Shown here in pieces: positions 9,470 through 20,650 of a DNA stretch of 64,000 nucleotides. How positions within the stretch are numbered: position 1 is the first letter of the stretch; each line of letters opens with the position of its first letter. This stretch comes from Cephalopachus bancanus (Eukaryota; Chordata; Mammalia; Primates; Tarsiidae), in assembly GCA_027257055.1 (NCBI GenBank), contig JAPVLO010000053.1, positions 10,558,001 to 10,622,000 on the forward strand, given 5' to 3'. The notes under the pieces were generated by a model. The model was not told the origin of the DNA. It made no database searches and saw nothing but the letters and a program-made list of their open reading frames with translations. The position numbers and the translations under genes are program-made.

Positions 9470-9600
9470 GAGCTATTATTCCTCATTTAGAGAAGGGGAA
9501 CAGGGCCCCAGAGAGTTTTGGATTGGCCTTGTTAATCAGTGGAGGACTGAGAATGAACCTCAGATCCTGCTATACTTACAGGTCACTGGATCCTTCAGAA
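9470..9600 (-). repeat. MIR fragment, antisense
   Basis: Shows the sequence order TATTATTCCTCATTTAGAGA, then CCCCAGAGAG, then AATGAACCTCAGATCC, a decayed antisense MIR core. Confidence 0.55.
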
Positions 9601-9874
9601 TCTAGGATTGAGAAGGAGCAGTATTTATCCCTGTTTAGGTGGTGTGTTTGACTCTCAGGTCACATTGTAAGTGGACAAGTAATGAGATTATAATGAGTTT
9701 TTTTTTCCCTCTTCTAACTTACCCATTCTTACAGTGCTGATGGTGGGATTTCTACACCAGAATCCACTGCCAGTAGTAAGTTACAACCACCATCTCCATG
9801 ACTTACATCTGGCCAGCACTGTGTAATTTTCCAAGCCAATTCATATACATTACCATATACATATATTTATAATA

Positions 9875-10001
9875 TATACATAAGGTCTTGCTATTTTTCC
9901 CAGACTGTACTTGAAATCCTAGGCTCAAGCAATTCTCCTGCCTCGGCCTCACCAGTGACTGTAACTATAGGCATGTGCCAATGTTCCTGGCTGTGCAAGA
10001 C
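9875..10001 (-). repeat. Degenerate Alu-type monomer
   Basis: Contains AGGCTCAAGCAATTCTCCTG, CCTCGGCCTC and a GCATGTGCCA tail-half motif. It is highly diverged and truncated. Confidence 0.55.
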
Positions 10002-10294
10002 CATTTTTGTCCTTCTGACAATCCTATGGGATAGATACAGATTAATAATTCCTTTTCAAGCTTTTGGGGCCAGATATATTTTAGAATTCAGAACTCTGGA
10101 GGCTTGGGAAAAGTAATGATAGTACATGTCCTGTTTATTATATAGCATCTCTGCGGAGTCTGGGGCAGCTCTGAAATCCAGAAACAAACATCTAAATATT
10201 CACACAAAATTAATAAATAAAAATAAGCAATGACTTCTTATACATTTGGGTTAGATTTTGTTGCTGATGAGTTTTAAAAACATTTTAGGTTTTG

Positions 10295-10580
10295 GAGACT
10301 TTTTAAATTTTTGAGTCAGGTGTACACTCTGTTGCCCTGGCTGGAGTTCAGCGACATAATTACCACTCACTGTAGCCTCAACCTCCTGGGCTCAGGTGTT
10401 CCTCCTGCCCTCCCCAGTAGCTGGAACTACAGGTCTGTGCCACCATGACTGGCTAATTTTTTTATTTTTTATTTTTTATTTGTAGAGAAGAGATTTTGCT
10501 ATGTTGTCCAGGCTGGTCTCAAATTCCTGGCCTCAAGTAATCCTCCCACCTCGGCCTCTCAAAGAGAGGTGTGTCTGAAA
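10295..10580 (-). repeat. Old Alu dimer (J-like), antisense
   Basis: Both arms are visible: CACTCTGTTGCCCTGGCTGG then CTGGAACTACAGGTCTGTGC, a T-rich linker, and GCTATGTTGTCCAGGCTGGT then CACCTCGGCCTCTCAAAG. It is strongly diverged, consistent with an old copy. Confidence 0.88.
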
Positions 10581-10984
10581 GAGTGTAGGCCTATTTTTAT
10601 TATTTTTCTTATGTACAGAGGACATGGTGAAGTCAGACACCCGCTTAGAGTGATGAGCTGAGCTGGGGGAATTCAGAGTTTGGCCTGGGAAGCCCTGTGA
10701 AAACCCAAAAAGCCAACTTGCAGCTACCTGTCAGTGGAGGAGGTGGATGGTGGAATGCTCTTCTAGAAGCATCTAGACACTAGTTCTGGGTCGCCAAGGA
10801 CTCACTGCAGAGAAGCTGCATTGTTCAGCTTCTCTGTAGCCTAGGTTGCCATTTGGTGATGATACACCTGCCTAATGGTGTTGTCATGGAAATGCAAGTT
10901 AAAGAGTTGACAGAAGATGAGGATTGGTCCAGGTTTTGTGGGATCTGAAGCTTGTAGGATACTGAAAGCCCTTTTATGAAAAAT

Positions 10985-11190
10985 TATTTTAAACAATTAC
11001 AAACATAAAATTAGGTACAAAGTGAATTCTTCTTTAGATTGAGGAATCACAACAGACTACAAATTTACAAAAGTCACTGAATACACTGGGGGTGGGAGTG
11101 TATGTGAGGGGGTATATGGGGACTCTGTATTTTCTGCTCAATCTTTCTGTAAACCTAAAACCACTCAAAGTAGTCTATTAATTTTAAAAT
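10985..11190 (+). mobile_element. 5'-truncated L1 3' end (L1M-like)
   Basis: Ends with GGGGACTCTGTATTTTCTGC, CTGTAAACCTAAAACCACTC and TAGTCTATTAATTTTAAAAT, the 3' UTR pattern of old mammalian L1 elements. Confidence 0.65.
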
Positions 11191-12267
11191 AAGCTGATAG
11201 ATAACTCAGACAGCACACAATTCAGAAAAGAAATACGATATTTTGTTCATTAGCTACCTGCACACTTCTCTAATATATTTTTTCCTCCTACATGTTTTTG
11301 GCTGTGCATTCTTTGATTTCCTTTTCACATGACAATGATTTCTTGATATTGTTACAGAGAGACTATAAAAATCACATATAAAGATGATTCAGTATTCCCT
11401 CTGGCATGACTGACCAAATTGTTTTTTATTATTGAGAGTTTAGAAAAGTTCCTTTTAGCTTGCAACTTTTTATTGATAATATCATGTAAATGTGTAGCAA
11501 ATTTGAGACTCTGCTGCCAAGCTTCTTGGGTCTAGGAGTTTTTCTTCAGCCTCAAGTCAGCTTCCCCAGCACAGTCTCCTGGGGAAGAGAAGAGCCATAT
11601 GGATCCACTGCAGATGAGAGTTCCAAGCAGCCCTGGTATGGCTATAATATGCCTATCTCATATAACAACCGAGGGTGGGTTAGACTTAGTCTGGGTTTTA
11701 CAATGAGACTTTCCCTCCAAAAACATGATGCTGTTTGTCTCCTCACTATAGGGCTGGCTCTGCCCTGGTCTCTAGAATAATCCTTAGGTAGGAGGATTTT
11801 TAGCAGCCCTACCTTCCTGAGCTCTGGCTCTCATTTGAATTTCTAGACTATTCTTGTTCTGCTAGACGAATCTCTGTTGGATCTTGGTAACAGGCCTGCC
11901 ACCCCAGCTCCTTAGAAGGGATGTCAATCTGGCCCCTAAGCCCTTTCTTTTTGTGGGGCATGCTGATAGCTGCTTGCCTGGGTTTCTGAGTAGTGCTTCC
12001 CCCTCTCAAATGTGAGCTCCCTGATGATAGAATTGTATTTTTCCCACATTTGTGACTCCAGCATTCAGCATTGTGTCTGGTGTGGAATTAGGATTTGAAA
12101 AACCTTGAAAAAAATTGAGGGAAATGAAATGAATGAATGAATGAGATATGGAGGGCTGGACTACCTTTATTGCCAAAGGTCACCTGGGAGCCCCCTGAAC
12201 AATACACACAGATGCTTCCAAGCTTGATATGGGGAGATTTGAGGGCTGAGGGTGTATGGAGAATTTT
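11191..12267. other. Mostly unclassified DNA, possible L2 3' tail near 12010-12095
   Basis: No gene seen. The stretch GTATTTTTCCCACATTTGTG to CATTGTGTCTGGTGTGGAAT resembles a decayed L2 3' end. The rest is unassigned. Confidence 0.4.
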
Positions 12268-12308
12268 TGTATTTGTTTGTTAGGGCCACTATGATAAACT
12301 GTCACAGT

Positions 12309-12515
12309 CTGGGTGCAGTGGCTCATGCCTGTAATCTCAGAAGTTTGGGAGTCTGAAGTGGGAGCATTGCTTGAGTTCAGGAGTTTCAGACCAGCCTGGG
12401 CAACATAGCAAAACCTGTTGCTACAAAAATAAAAAAATAAAAAAATTAGCTGAGTGTAGTTGTGCACGCCTGTAGTCTCAGCTACTTGGGAGGCTGAGGT
12501 GGAAGGATTTTCTTC
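12309..12515 (+). repeat. Alu, sense, 3'-truncated
   Basis: CTGGGTGCAGTGGCTCATGC, then GTTTCAGACCAGCCTGGGCA, an A-rich linker, and GCTACTTGGGAGGCTGAGGT. It lacks the end of the right arm and a poly-A tail. Confidence 0.85.
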
Positions 12516-12524
12516 CCTCTGGTG

Positions 12525-12696
12525 GGTGCAGTGTTCAAGGTGCCATCTTGGAAGCAGACACCAGACCCTCACTAGACAACAAACCCTCCAGTACCTTGAT
12601 CTTGGACTACCCTGGCTCTAGAACTGTGAGAAATACATTTTTGTTCTTTATAAATTATCTAGCCTCCAGTAGTTTATTACACTATGGGCTAAGACA
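12525..12696 (+). repeat. 3' half of an MLT1-like LTR, sense
   Basis: Reads GCCATCTTGGAAGCAGACAC, ACCTTGATCTTGGACTACCC, GAACTGTGAGAAATACATTT and ends GGGCTAAGACA, the 3' portion of MLT1-type LTRs. Confidence 0.7.
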
Positions 12697-13114
12697 CTTG
12701 GCTTTTAGACTTTCACCTTCTGTCTTCACGTGATCTTCTCCCTGGGTCTCTTCACATCATCTTCCCTTTGTGTGTGTTTCCTCTTTTTTAAGAACATCAG
12801 TAGTATCACATTAGAACCTGCCCTAACAACCTCACCTTCACTTGATTAAATCAGCAAAGACCCTATTTCCAAATAAAGTCACATTGTGAAATACTGGGGT
12901 TAAAACTTCAGCACATCCCTTTTGGGGGACAAAACTCAACCCATGACAGTCCTCAAAAGCTTTTACCTGAATTTTTTTTTGACATTTCCATGACTTTCAT
13001 GAGATGGAGTGGGGATGGAGTATTCTCATGGGCAGAAGAGCAAAGATTCTGGTTGGAGTTTCTCAATTCTGGATGGAGTTTCTCAGCTGAGACAGGGGTT
13101 AGTGCTTGTGCAAT

Positions 13115-13175
13115 GAATGGAAGGAAGGAAGGAAAGAAAAAAGAAAGAAAGAAAAGAAAGAAAGAAAGAAACAAA
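13115..13175. repeat. (GGAA/GAAA)n microsatellite
   Basis: A run of GGAA passing into GAAA repeats. The Lys/Arg/Glu-rich translation on one strand and Phe/Leu/Ser-rich on the other are artefacts. Confidence 0.92.
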
Positions 13176-13379
13176 AGAACGAACACATTCTTTGGTGTGC
13201 TATTCTATGGAGATATCCTAGTGACTTCTTCTTGAAATGGACTAAGACACTCGGCTTGTAGACTCTCATCCTCTGTCTTCACAAGGTGGAGATCTTGCCT
13301 AGACAGATTGTTTCTGGATACTTTGGATATGATGTTGCCAGATTGGACTCTCTTGATGCCACAACTGGGAGCTAGACAG

Positions 13380-13590
13380 ACCTGTGTTTATTTAAATCCT
13401 GGCTCTACCATCTTCCAATGATAAAGATATAGGTGAAATGACTAAACTTCCAAGAATCTGTTTTTCTGTGTGAAAATGAGAATGGCAATCATAATCTTAT
13501 AGAATTGTGAGGCAGTAAGTGTGATGACATATAATGCATGCAGCTTTGGATTGGTAGATAGTAAGTGCCCAATAACGATAATGAGTTTAT
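13380..13590 (+). repeat. MIR, sense
   Basis: Order of motifs: TTTAAATCCTGGCTCTACCA, TGTGTGAAAATGAGAATGGC, GAATTGTGAGGCAGTAAGTG and GATAGTAAGTGCCCAATAA. This is a near full-length decayed MIR. Confidence 0.7.
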
Positions 13591-13810
13591 TTTTGTTATC
13601 ATATCTGACTTTGTCTTGTTCATGGCTGCCCAACCTAGTTTGTTAACTTGGTTATGAAATGTGTCCCTTTCTTCCAGCTGTAGTTTATCACACCGTGCCC
13701 AGAACTAAGGTAACCAGATTCCCAGTGCCACGTTAGGAGCAAATGGCAGGAAGCCTGTCTTCTGGGCTAGATCTTCAATTAGGTGGCTCTGTGAACTAAC
13801 TCAAGTATCT

Positions 13811-14071
13811 TTTTTTAATGCCAGAATCTCACTCTGTTTCCCAGTCTGGAGTGCAGTGGCACAATCACGGCCACTGCATCCTTAACTTGCTGGGCTCAAG
13901 CTGGAACCACAGTTGCACACCACCATGCCCAGCTCATTTTTTTGATTTATTGTCCACATGAGGTCTCACCAAATTTCCTACACAGGTCTCGAACCCCTGG
14001 GCCCAGGCAATTTTGTCATCTCCATTTTCCCAAGTGCTGGGATTACAGGTGTGAGCCACCATGCCTGGCTC
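13811..14071 (-). repeat. Alu of the local lineage, antisense
   Basis: Right arm AATCTCACTCTGTTTCCCAG, linker TTTTTTTGATTTATTGT, left arm GGTCTCGAACCCCTGGGCCC and GATTACAGGTGTGAGCCACC. The linker marks it as the lineage-specific Alu form seen repeatedly in this window. Confidence 0.88.
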
Positions 14072-14344
14072 CCATGTATCTTTTCTATGTCCTAAGTGTC
14101 CTGCTTTGTAATATGAAAAGGTTGTGGTCGAGCCCTGTATATGGTTCCTGGCAATCTATATGTTTTGTGTCCCTATGAATAAAGATGATAACAATTATCA
14201 GTGAGTATTCCTCAGCTGTAGGAAAGTATTTTTATTTTTTGTTTTTATTGGCACTGACATGGTATTAAAGACCCGGAATGAAGAGCAGTATAAGAAATCA
14301 TGGATTAGAGAATTACCCAGAGGAAAGAAAACTAATAGTGCCTG

Positions 14345-14525
14345 AGGTTATGTTTCATGTACTTTATATATGCTTTGTGTACAATAGCATATCACATACA
14401 CACCAGCGCTTTTATGGAAGGAGTTGTAACTCCCATTTTACAGAAAAAGAAACTGAGGTCCAGGGAAGTTACATAACTCACTCGAGGTCTCAGTCCTGGT
14501 GAGTGAGAGAGTCAGAATTTGTACC
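14345..14525 (-). repeat. MIR, antisense
   Basis: TCCCATTTTACAGAAAAAGA, ACTGAGGTCCAGGGAAGTTA and a decayed tail. Antisense MIR core. Confidence 0.65.
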
Positions 14526-15520
14526 TAGGATATCTGACATTGAGGTGCCTTTGGGAAAGCTGCTAGTTTCCAGAAGAACTGAGAACAGCCACTTGTTTGT
14601 CGTGTTCAGGGATGGGAGCTGCCTTGGACTTGAGCAGCGGTCTGTCGAAGAAAGTTCTTGTGAAAACAACGGGCCATGACTAAAGAATCACAGACCCTCT
14701 GGCCTGCCAAGAAAGTCTGCATGAGAAAATGAGCTTTTAAGAGGATAATGAACTCTGTCTTGCAGGGAAGTTAGCAGGCAGAGGCGGAAAATGTTCTGTG
14801 CAGATTGAGCATCAGCTTCAGTGCCCCTTGTAGCCTGTTTCTGCTGTTGAGGCAATAGCCTCACACTAAGCAAGAAATATCTGTCTTCCTTCAGCTCAGA
14901 ATCCTGGGAGTAATTACGGCCATCCAGTGAGGTTCCCGGGCTATTTGTCTTTAAGTATTTATACTAAGCAGGTGCTTTTTGCTCATAAACTCTCTTTCTT
15001 TCAAAAGGATGTGAAAATGGAACTCGATTCTTTTCTATCAAAGTTCTAAAACAATAAAGGCCAACTACTTCCGTACTGCAGAGTGAAATGCTAGAGAATT
15101 TACAAAGAAGATAATTGAGAACTGGTTTAGGAACCTTAAACCTTTGACCACTAGGGGGTATTAAAAGGGGAAAAAGGAGAAGATATAAGACATTGGCAAG
15201 GTAGACCAGAAGCTGGAAAATTTCTTTGGAAAGAGCTGCGCTGTGATCCTTGCACTTGATGGAGGAGGAGAAGAGGATACTTTCTAATCCCAAGTCTATT
15301 GACAGAGATGTTAATGGGAATATGCAAAGATCTTGGTATACGTCCCCAGGTTCTTGAAAGCTACAGTGGACTGATAGCTATTGACCTCATACTGAAATCT
15401 ACAGAGCAACAGGTTGGGGCTAGAGCTGTCTGTGGGTGACTCCATGAACAGAAGACTGCCTTAGAAAAGTTATTTCAATTTCAAAGACAGAGTTCAGAGG
15501 GGAGTATTTCCTGCGGATAT
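14526..15520. other. Unclassified DNA
   Basis: No gene or named repeat recognised. GGAGTAATTACGGCCATCCA near 14910 is a conspicuous AT/GC-balanced stretch but unassigned. Confidence 0.4.
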
Positions 15521-15526
15521 GAGAGA

Positions 15527-15580
<54 letters not shown>
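15521..15580. repeat. (GA)n microsatellite
   Basis: Nearly pure GA dinucleotides over 60 bases, followed by an imperfect purine tract to about 15630. Translations are Arg-Glu repeats and artefactual. Confidence 0.96.
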
Positions 15581-15584
<4 letters not shown>

Positions 15585-15769
15585 AAGAAGACGGAGGAGG
15601 AGGAGGTGGAGGAGAAGAAGAGAGGGAGAGAGATTATCCATAGAGGTGAGATGACCTTGGAAGATATATACTTGGCTGTTCAGGAGCCAAGGGAAAAATT
15701 ATAAATGACCAAACAGAAGCTGCAGTTGTCTACATCAAGGGCACCAGAGCATCTTTGAGCAGGATTTTT

Positions 15770-15985
15770 ATGATAATAACTCATAACTCATACAGGGCCA
15801 AGTGTTTCTCTAAACACTCATTTATCTTGACCACAATGCTATGGAGCAGAAAATATTATCATCCTATTTTACAGATGAGGACACTTAGGCACAAAGAAAT
15901 CAAGTGACTTGCCCAAGGTTGCACATGTAGGAAGTGCCAGAGCTATGATTTGAACCCGGGCTCCAGAGTTTATGCTTTTAACTAT
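15770..15985 (-). repeat. MIR, antisense, well preserved
   Basis: ATCCTATTTTACAGATGAGG, GACTTGCCCAAGGTTGCACA, GATTTGAACCCGGGCTCCAG and CTTTTAACTATGCACC reproduce the antisense MIR from 3' to 5'. Confidence 0.85.
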
Positions 15986-16129
15986 GCACCATCGCTGAGT
16001 TTTCTAGTAGTAGCAAAGCTGTTGTACAGTTCTGTGGAGGAAAATGTTCAGCTCCTCTCCCAGATCTCTGCTAAGGAGGCCAGGATCCTGGGGAGATGCT
16101 TCCTGGCTCCACTCTTCTCTCAGAACTCA

Positions 16130-16290
16130 TCCAGAGGCAGTGCACGGAGTCCCCGCCTTGCTTTTCACTTACTCATATCGCCTATGTTCTCTCAGCGTGT
16201 TTTCCCAAAGGCCTATGCTGGGAATGCTGTTTTCCATTCCTCCTGGCCTATTTCAAACTCAGGTGTCTGGAGACCCTGGCACAAGTCCCA
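16130..16290 (+). repeat. L2 fragment
   Basis: CCTATGTTCTCTCAGCGTGT, then CCTATGCTGGGAATGCTGTT and TTCCTCCTGGCC, resembling the L2 3' region that carries the A-A-T-G-C-C/C-T-T-C-C pattern. Low-level similarity only. Confidence 0.45.
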
Positions 16291-16838
16291 GGTGCTTCTC
16301 CACAGGCCCTTCCACCCACTGGGTATGGGAGCACATGTGGAAGCCCAATCTTAGAAACAGCCTCTGGGCATTCTATAGTTTCTTAAGGGAGAAGCTACAG
16401 GTTCAAGGGTAATGATTTTTTGTTGCAAAAGTTAGCTGGAGAAGTTTTTAGGCTCTTTTTCAACAACATTTCTTCTCTTCCACTGAGACTTATATAGCTT
16501 GAGGTAGGAGATAGCTCTGGTGTAGGGGGAAAACATTGGATTTGGAGTGGGATGATCTGGGAGGTCCTGGTCAATCTTCCTCACCCTGGGCTCTGTACCT
16601 GTGAGAACAAAATCCTCAAGTACAGGCAGAAATACAGCCTCCAGTCCCACCATGCTATGTAAAGGCCAGAGATTCATGGATAAAGGAGACGCTTAAGAAA
16701 AATATTTTTTGAGAAGATAAAAAACTTTAAAAAATTATATACATACATACATATATTCAAAATATGCACAAATATTTGCATGCACAAAATTTGTTATTCA
16801 TTTGTACATATTTGTGTGTATATATGTATATGTGTGTA

Positions 16839-17386
16839 TGAGGGAGGGACCTCAAAAAACCCTGGAATTTTTTTTTTTTGGAGTGCTGGCCCCTTGTAAT
16901 ACAGGCTTTCCCTGCTAGATAAGTGTTCTAGGAACCCATTGTCATCAGTGTACCAGCTAACATTATTGAGAGAGGTTGCATTCAGTTTTAGTGAAATTTT
17001 TTGTGACATATAGGTGTCTGGTTTTTCCACCATTACAACAGACCTGCTCACACTGCGCTGAGTGTTCAGCAGTTTTTGACCAAAAACGGCATGTCCCCTG
17101 TGCCCCACTCTCCCTATTTACCCAATCTCATCCCAAGAGCCTTTTTTTTTTCCTGGATGAAAAAAAGTCCTCAGAGGGAAACATTTTACTGATGTGTAAT
17201 AGGTGAAACAAAAAATGGAAGAAGCACTAAAAGACATCAAGATTTATGAGTTCAAAAACTGTTTTGAGCAGTGGAAAAAGCATCTTGATGAGTACTACAG
17301 AGAGTACTTTGAAGATGACTGAATTTAAACTGTAAGAATAAATACAATTTTTTATAAATAAATTCTGTCTTTTTAGGTCCCCCTCA
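16839..17386 (+). mobile_element. Mariner-family relic with degraded transposase fragment
   Basis: Imperfect inverted ends (TGAGGGAGGGACCTCAAAAA on the left; reverse complement of the right end TGAGGGGGACCTAAAAA) bracket about 550 bp. An intact mariner is about 1.3 kb, so roughly half is missing. From about 17020 a frame reads WFFHHYNRPAHTALSVQQF, then VPHSPYLPN and, after stops, NCFEQWKKHLDEYYREYFED (17250-17320). These are the C-terminal catalytic and tail motifs of mariner transposases. The usual HHDN catalytic Asp is Tyr here (HHYN). Stops, deletion and the lost Asp make it dead. Confidence 0.87.
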
Positions 17387-17397
17387 AAAGATTATCT

Positions 17398-17458
17398 TTC
17401 TATCTGTCTATCTGTCTATCTATCAATCATGTATCTATGCATCTATCTTTCTACCAAT
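17398..17458. repeat. (TCTA/TCTG)n imperfect microsatellite
   Basis: TATCTGTCTATCTGTCTATC with decayed continuation, directly after the mariner relic. Confidence 0.85.
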
Positions 17459-17509
17459 CATTGACTTTGAAGGATGCATAACAGAAAAATAGATAATTTA
17501 AAGTCACAA

Positions 17510-17660
17510 GGGACTCTAGAGGTTGTAGCTTGACTTCCTGACTTAGTAAATTGGCAAACAAGAACCCAGAGATGATAAGTGATTTGCCCAATGTCACACA
17601 GCCAGGTTGTGGTGGAGCTTGACTGGTCTTGGATCCCTGACTCCCAGTACACTTCTCACT
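17510..17660 (-). repeat. MIR fragment, antisense
   Basis: GATAAGTGATTTGCCCAATG followed by TCACACAGCCAGGTTGTGGT, the antisense MIR core. Confidence 0.65.
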
Positions 17661-17761
17661 CACTGCAGCTTCCATTTCCTGAGCACCAAGTACATCTTGG
17701 CATGGTACTAGGCGCTTCTCCCACATTGCCTGAGTCAGTCTTCGTTTTAAGGAAAAGAATA

Positions 17762-17993
17762 CTCCTGAGTTCAGGGGTTTGAGACCAGCCTGAGCAACAC
17801 GGCGAGACCTTGTCTCTACAATAAATCGAAAGATTAACCGGGGGGGGTGGCACATGCCTGTGGTTCCAGCTGCTTGGAAGGCTGAGGCAGAAGGATCACC
17901 TGAGCTCAGTGGATTGAGGCTGCGGTGACTGTAAACTTGCCACTGCACTCCAGCCAGGGTGACAGAGTGAGACTCCGACTCAAAAAAAAGTAA
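17762..17993 (+). repeat. Alu of the local lineage, sense, 5'-truncated
   Basis: Begins CTCCTGAGTTCAGGGGTTTG, has the CTCTACAATAAATC linker, GGCTGAGGCAGAAGGATCAC, and ends GTGAGACTCCGACTC plus a short A run. Confidence 0.85.
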
Positions 17994-19499
17994 AGGTTAC
18001 TGAGGGACAGAATGGCCAAGGGACTGAGTCACACAATAGTCCATGGTAGAACTTATAGGTCTTTCTAATTCTAAAGTCTGAGCTCTTCCCCAGGGCATAC
18101 TAGGTTCCACTTGTGTCCCAGCTCTAATTGATTGGTAGTGGCTGCATGGAGTGCTATGAGGACTGGGCTGATTGGAGGATGGGCTTCAGTCTCTGTGACT
18201 CTGGTCTGTATCCAGTTCACCAGATACCTAGCAGGGAGCCCTTTGGAGATCTCAACCAAAGGTCTAGGTTGCTTACCCTAGCCTTTCCTATAGGCTCTGA
18301 ACTCTAACTTTTGTCCTTTGACGCTCTTTAATATGCCTAAGTTTTGTTCAGCCTTTCTGCCTCCAATCATTGCACTGGAATTGGTAAATGCCTTGAACAG
18401 AAAGTGGTCTCAGAGATGGTTCACCTCTGCGCATCTCTTCCTACTGGGATCTTGGCCCTTCAAGACCTTGCTGCCCTGATGGCTCTCTGATACCTTCATA
18501 TAGTTAACTTTATTTATCTTTTTTCAGTTACTTGAGTTGTTATTAGCAGAATGTTCAATCTGCTATGCGCTCGTTCACACTTAGCAGAAGAAAATATTTC
18601 CTACATTAGGATATAAAGAAACCAAACCTGGAATTTCAATGCTAACTTGAGTTACTTGGGAAATTAACATCTCTCTAGAGACCGTGCCTCTGAAACCTCT
18701 TCCTGTCTCAGCCAGATTACCCTGGCAGCTGAGTGGTGGAGCTCAGAGCAGCCAGCATTCTCTTTACATAAAGGAAGATGGACACAATTTCCCTGGCGGG
18801 GGGCCCTCTAGCCCAGCAATGTTGGATGGGTTTTACAAAGCAGTCTCTAGGCTGGGCTGGCTATCCAAAGGAGTGATTGCATCTCCTTCTGTCACGAAAC
18901 TTTAGATCCCTGGTCCATAGCCAGGAGCTCAACAGCCACAGCGAGGCTCAAATAAAGTCCATGAAGCTCCACTTGGACAAAGATTGATCAGGCAGGCTGA
19001 ACTGGTATGAATGTGAGCAGATCTGAAGATGATAAATATCAGCCCCATCTTTCTACTGTTACGCTGGCAAATCTTCTGAAAAGCAGACAATGCAAGAGGA
19101 GCTACTGCGAGCTGTGGGCTGTGCTCCTATTTCTCCAGCAGTTGGCTCTAAATTGTCTGAATAGGTAATGATGTATAAAATAAATGAAAAGGTGACAAAA
19201 ATGGATCCATTTGCAAAGTGCTTGTACAGTATTTATGGTTCAAATACACCATTTAGCACTGTATTTGGAGAATGATGGATACTTTAGCAATACTAAGCAC
19301 TTTGCTTAGTTTTGCAGGACCTGGTGGAAGGTAGAGAGGGCATAACCCTGCAATTCAGAGGATCAGGATGACTTTCCTCTTGGGGTGACCAAGGGCAATA
19401 GCCTGCTGGGTTATGGCCCTACTTATCCTTCTTGTGACCTTGCATCTTTGTAATTCTGTTATTCCCCACTCTCCTCTCCTTCCAGCCCATGAGGCACCC
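17994..19499. other. Unclassified, possibly conserved non-coding DNA
   Basis: No coding exon or named repeat recognised. The AT-rich section 19150-19330 (AAGTGCTTGTACAGTATTTA, GCACTGTATTTGGAGAATGA) has the look of constrained non-coding sequence, which is only an impression. Confidence 0.35.
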
Positions 19500-19628
19500 T
19501 CAGGAAAACATCTAAAGCCTTCAAGCAAAGGAAGAACATGATCTGATTTAAATTTTGTTTTTAACATTGTTCTATCTGCTTTGTGAAGAAAGATAGTAAA
19601 GGGACAAAGGAAGAAGCAGGAAGTCTAC
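19500..19628 (+). repeat. Arm A of a local inverted duplication
   Basis: TCAGGAAAACATCTAAAGCC to GCAGGAAGTCTAC is the near-exact reverse complement of 20521-20650. I count only a few differences over about 129 bases. The content resembles an old dispersed repeat (ACATGATCTGATTTAAATTT). Confidence 0.93.
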
Positions 19629-20198
19629 TTTGTTTCTTCCTCACCTAGGACAGAGACCCTATGGATGGGAGGTCCTGAGTCAGTTGCTCAGGCATCACTG
19701 AGCAAAAATTGAGAGGAAGACAAGCGGTGATATGTTACCTGGGCATGGTGAAGTTTAGGGGCGTGCAGACTACAGCTAAGTCGATGGACAGCAGGCAAGC
19801 AGGAGAAAGGCTACATTATAAAATTCTGCTTCAGTGAGAGGAAGTCCAGCTCCTGACTACCTTGTCCTTGGCCTATCACTTAACCTCTGAGTCTCTACTT
19901 TATCATCTGTAACAGGAGGACAAGTATGCAGACGCAGCAGCTCTGCTGTGAGAGGGAAATCAGATACTACATGAAGGGTAATGCATCCAGCACCCTGACT
20001 TCTCAGTTACTCCACCTTCTAATCACTACCAGTCTTTTATTACATTAAATCTCAGCTACCTCTGCCTTGGTTATGCTTGGGATTTGTCACCTACAGAGAG
20101 AATATTTCACTGGAAATCTTAGTTCTAAACATCTAATTCTCCAATCATTCGTTCAGTCCTTCTGACTTGCTCAAAGACCCTGCTGCCCTGATTCTTTT

Positions 20199-20472
20199 TC
20201 TATTTTTTTCTTTTTTGTCGAAGTGGAGTCTTTCTGTATTGCTCAAGCTGGTCTTGAACTCCTGGGCTCAAGTGATTCTCCCACCTCAGCTTCCCAAAAA
20301 GCTGGGACTGCAGGGCTCATACTATTATGCTTATCTAACTAAATTATTTTTGTTGTTAGAGACGGAGTCTTGCTATGTTGCCAGGCTGGTCTCAAACTCC
20401 TGCCTTAAGCGATCCTCCCAGCTTGGCTTCTCAAAATACTGGAATTACAGGTGTGAGTCACCATGTCCAGCC
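20199..20472 (-). repeat. Alu dimer, antisense
   Basis: T-run, GGAGTCTTTCTGTATTGCTC, CTGGGACTGCAGGGCTCATA, GCTATGTTGCCAGGCTGGTC and GGAATTACAGGTGTGAGTCA. Flanks GCTGCCCTGATTCTT (about 20183) and GCTGCCATGATTCTT (about 20477) look like a target-site duplication. Confidence 0.88.
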
Positions 20473-20520
20473 CCTCTGCTGCCATGATTCTTCAACTGGC
20501 TCAGGACCTCCCAGAAACAA

Positions 20521-20650
20521 AGTGGACTTCCTGCTTCCTCTTTTGTCCCTTTACTATCTTTCTTCACAAAGCAGATAGAACAATGTTAAAAACAAAATTC
20601 AAATCAGATCATGTTCTTCCTTTGCTTGAAGGCTTTAGATGTTTTCCTGA
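20521..20650 (-). repeat. Arm B of a local inverted duplication
   Basis: Reverse complement of 19500-19628, about 890 bases away, with an Alu in the spacer. In RNA the two arms could pair into a hairpin of about 125 bp. Confidence 0.93.

Larger units (their letters stand above)
12268..12948 (-). repeat. MaLR-type LTR, antisense, carrying nested insertions
   Basis: The left end TGTTTGTTAGGGCCACTATG and right end GGGGGACAAAACTCAACCCATGACA-like sequence bracket one antisense LTR. It is interrupted by an Alu (12309-12515) and by the 3' half of a sense MLT1-like LTR (about 12525-12696). It resumes at CTTGGCTTTTAGAC. Confidence 0.6.

Noticed and set aside
15420..15704. Arg-Glu and Leu-Ser repeat proteins
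   Set aside because: Translations of a (GA)n microsatellite.
17451..17948. 165-codon minus-strand open frame
   Set aside because: Runs through an antisense read of an Alu and a MIR. The typical Alu-derived peptide pattern is not evidence of a gene.
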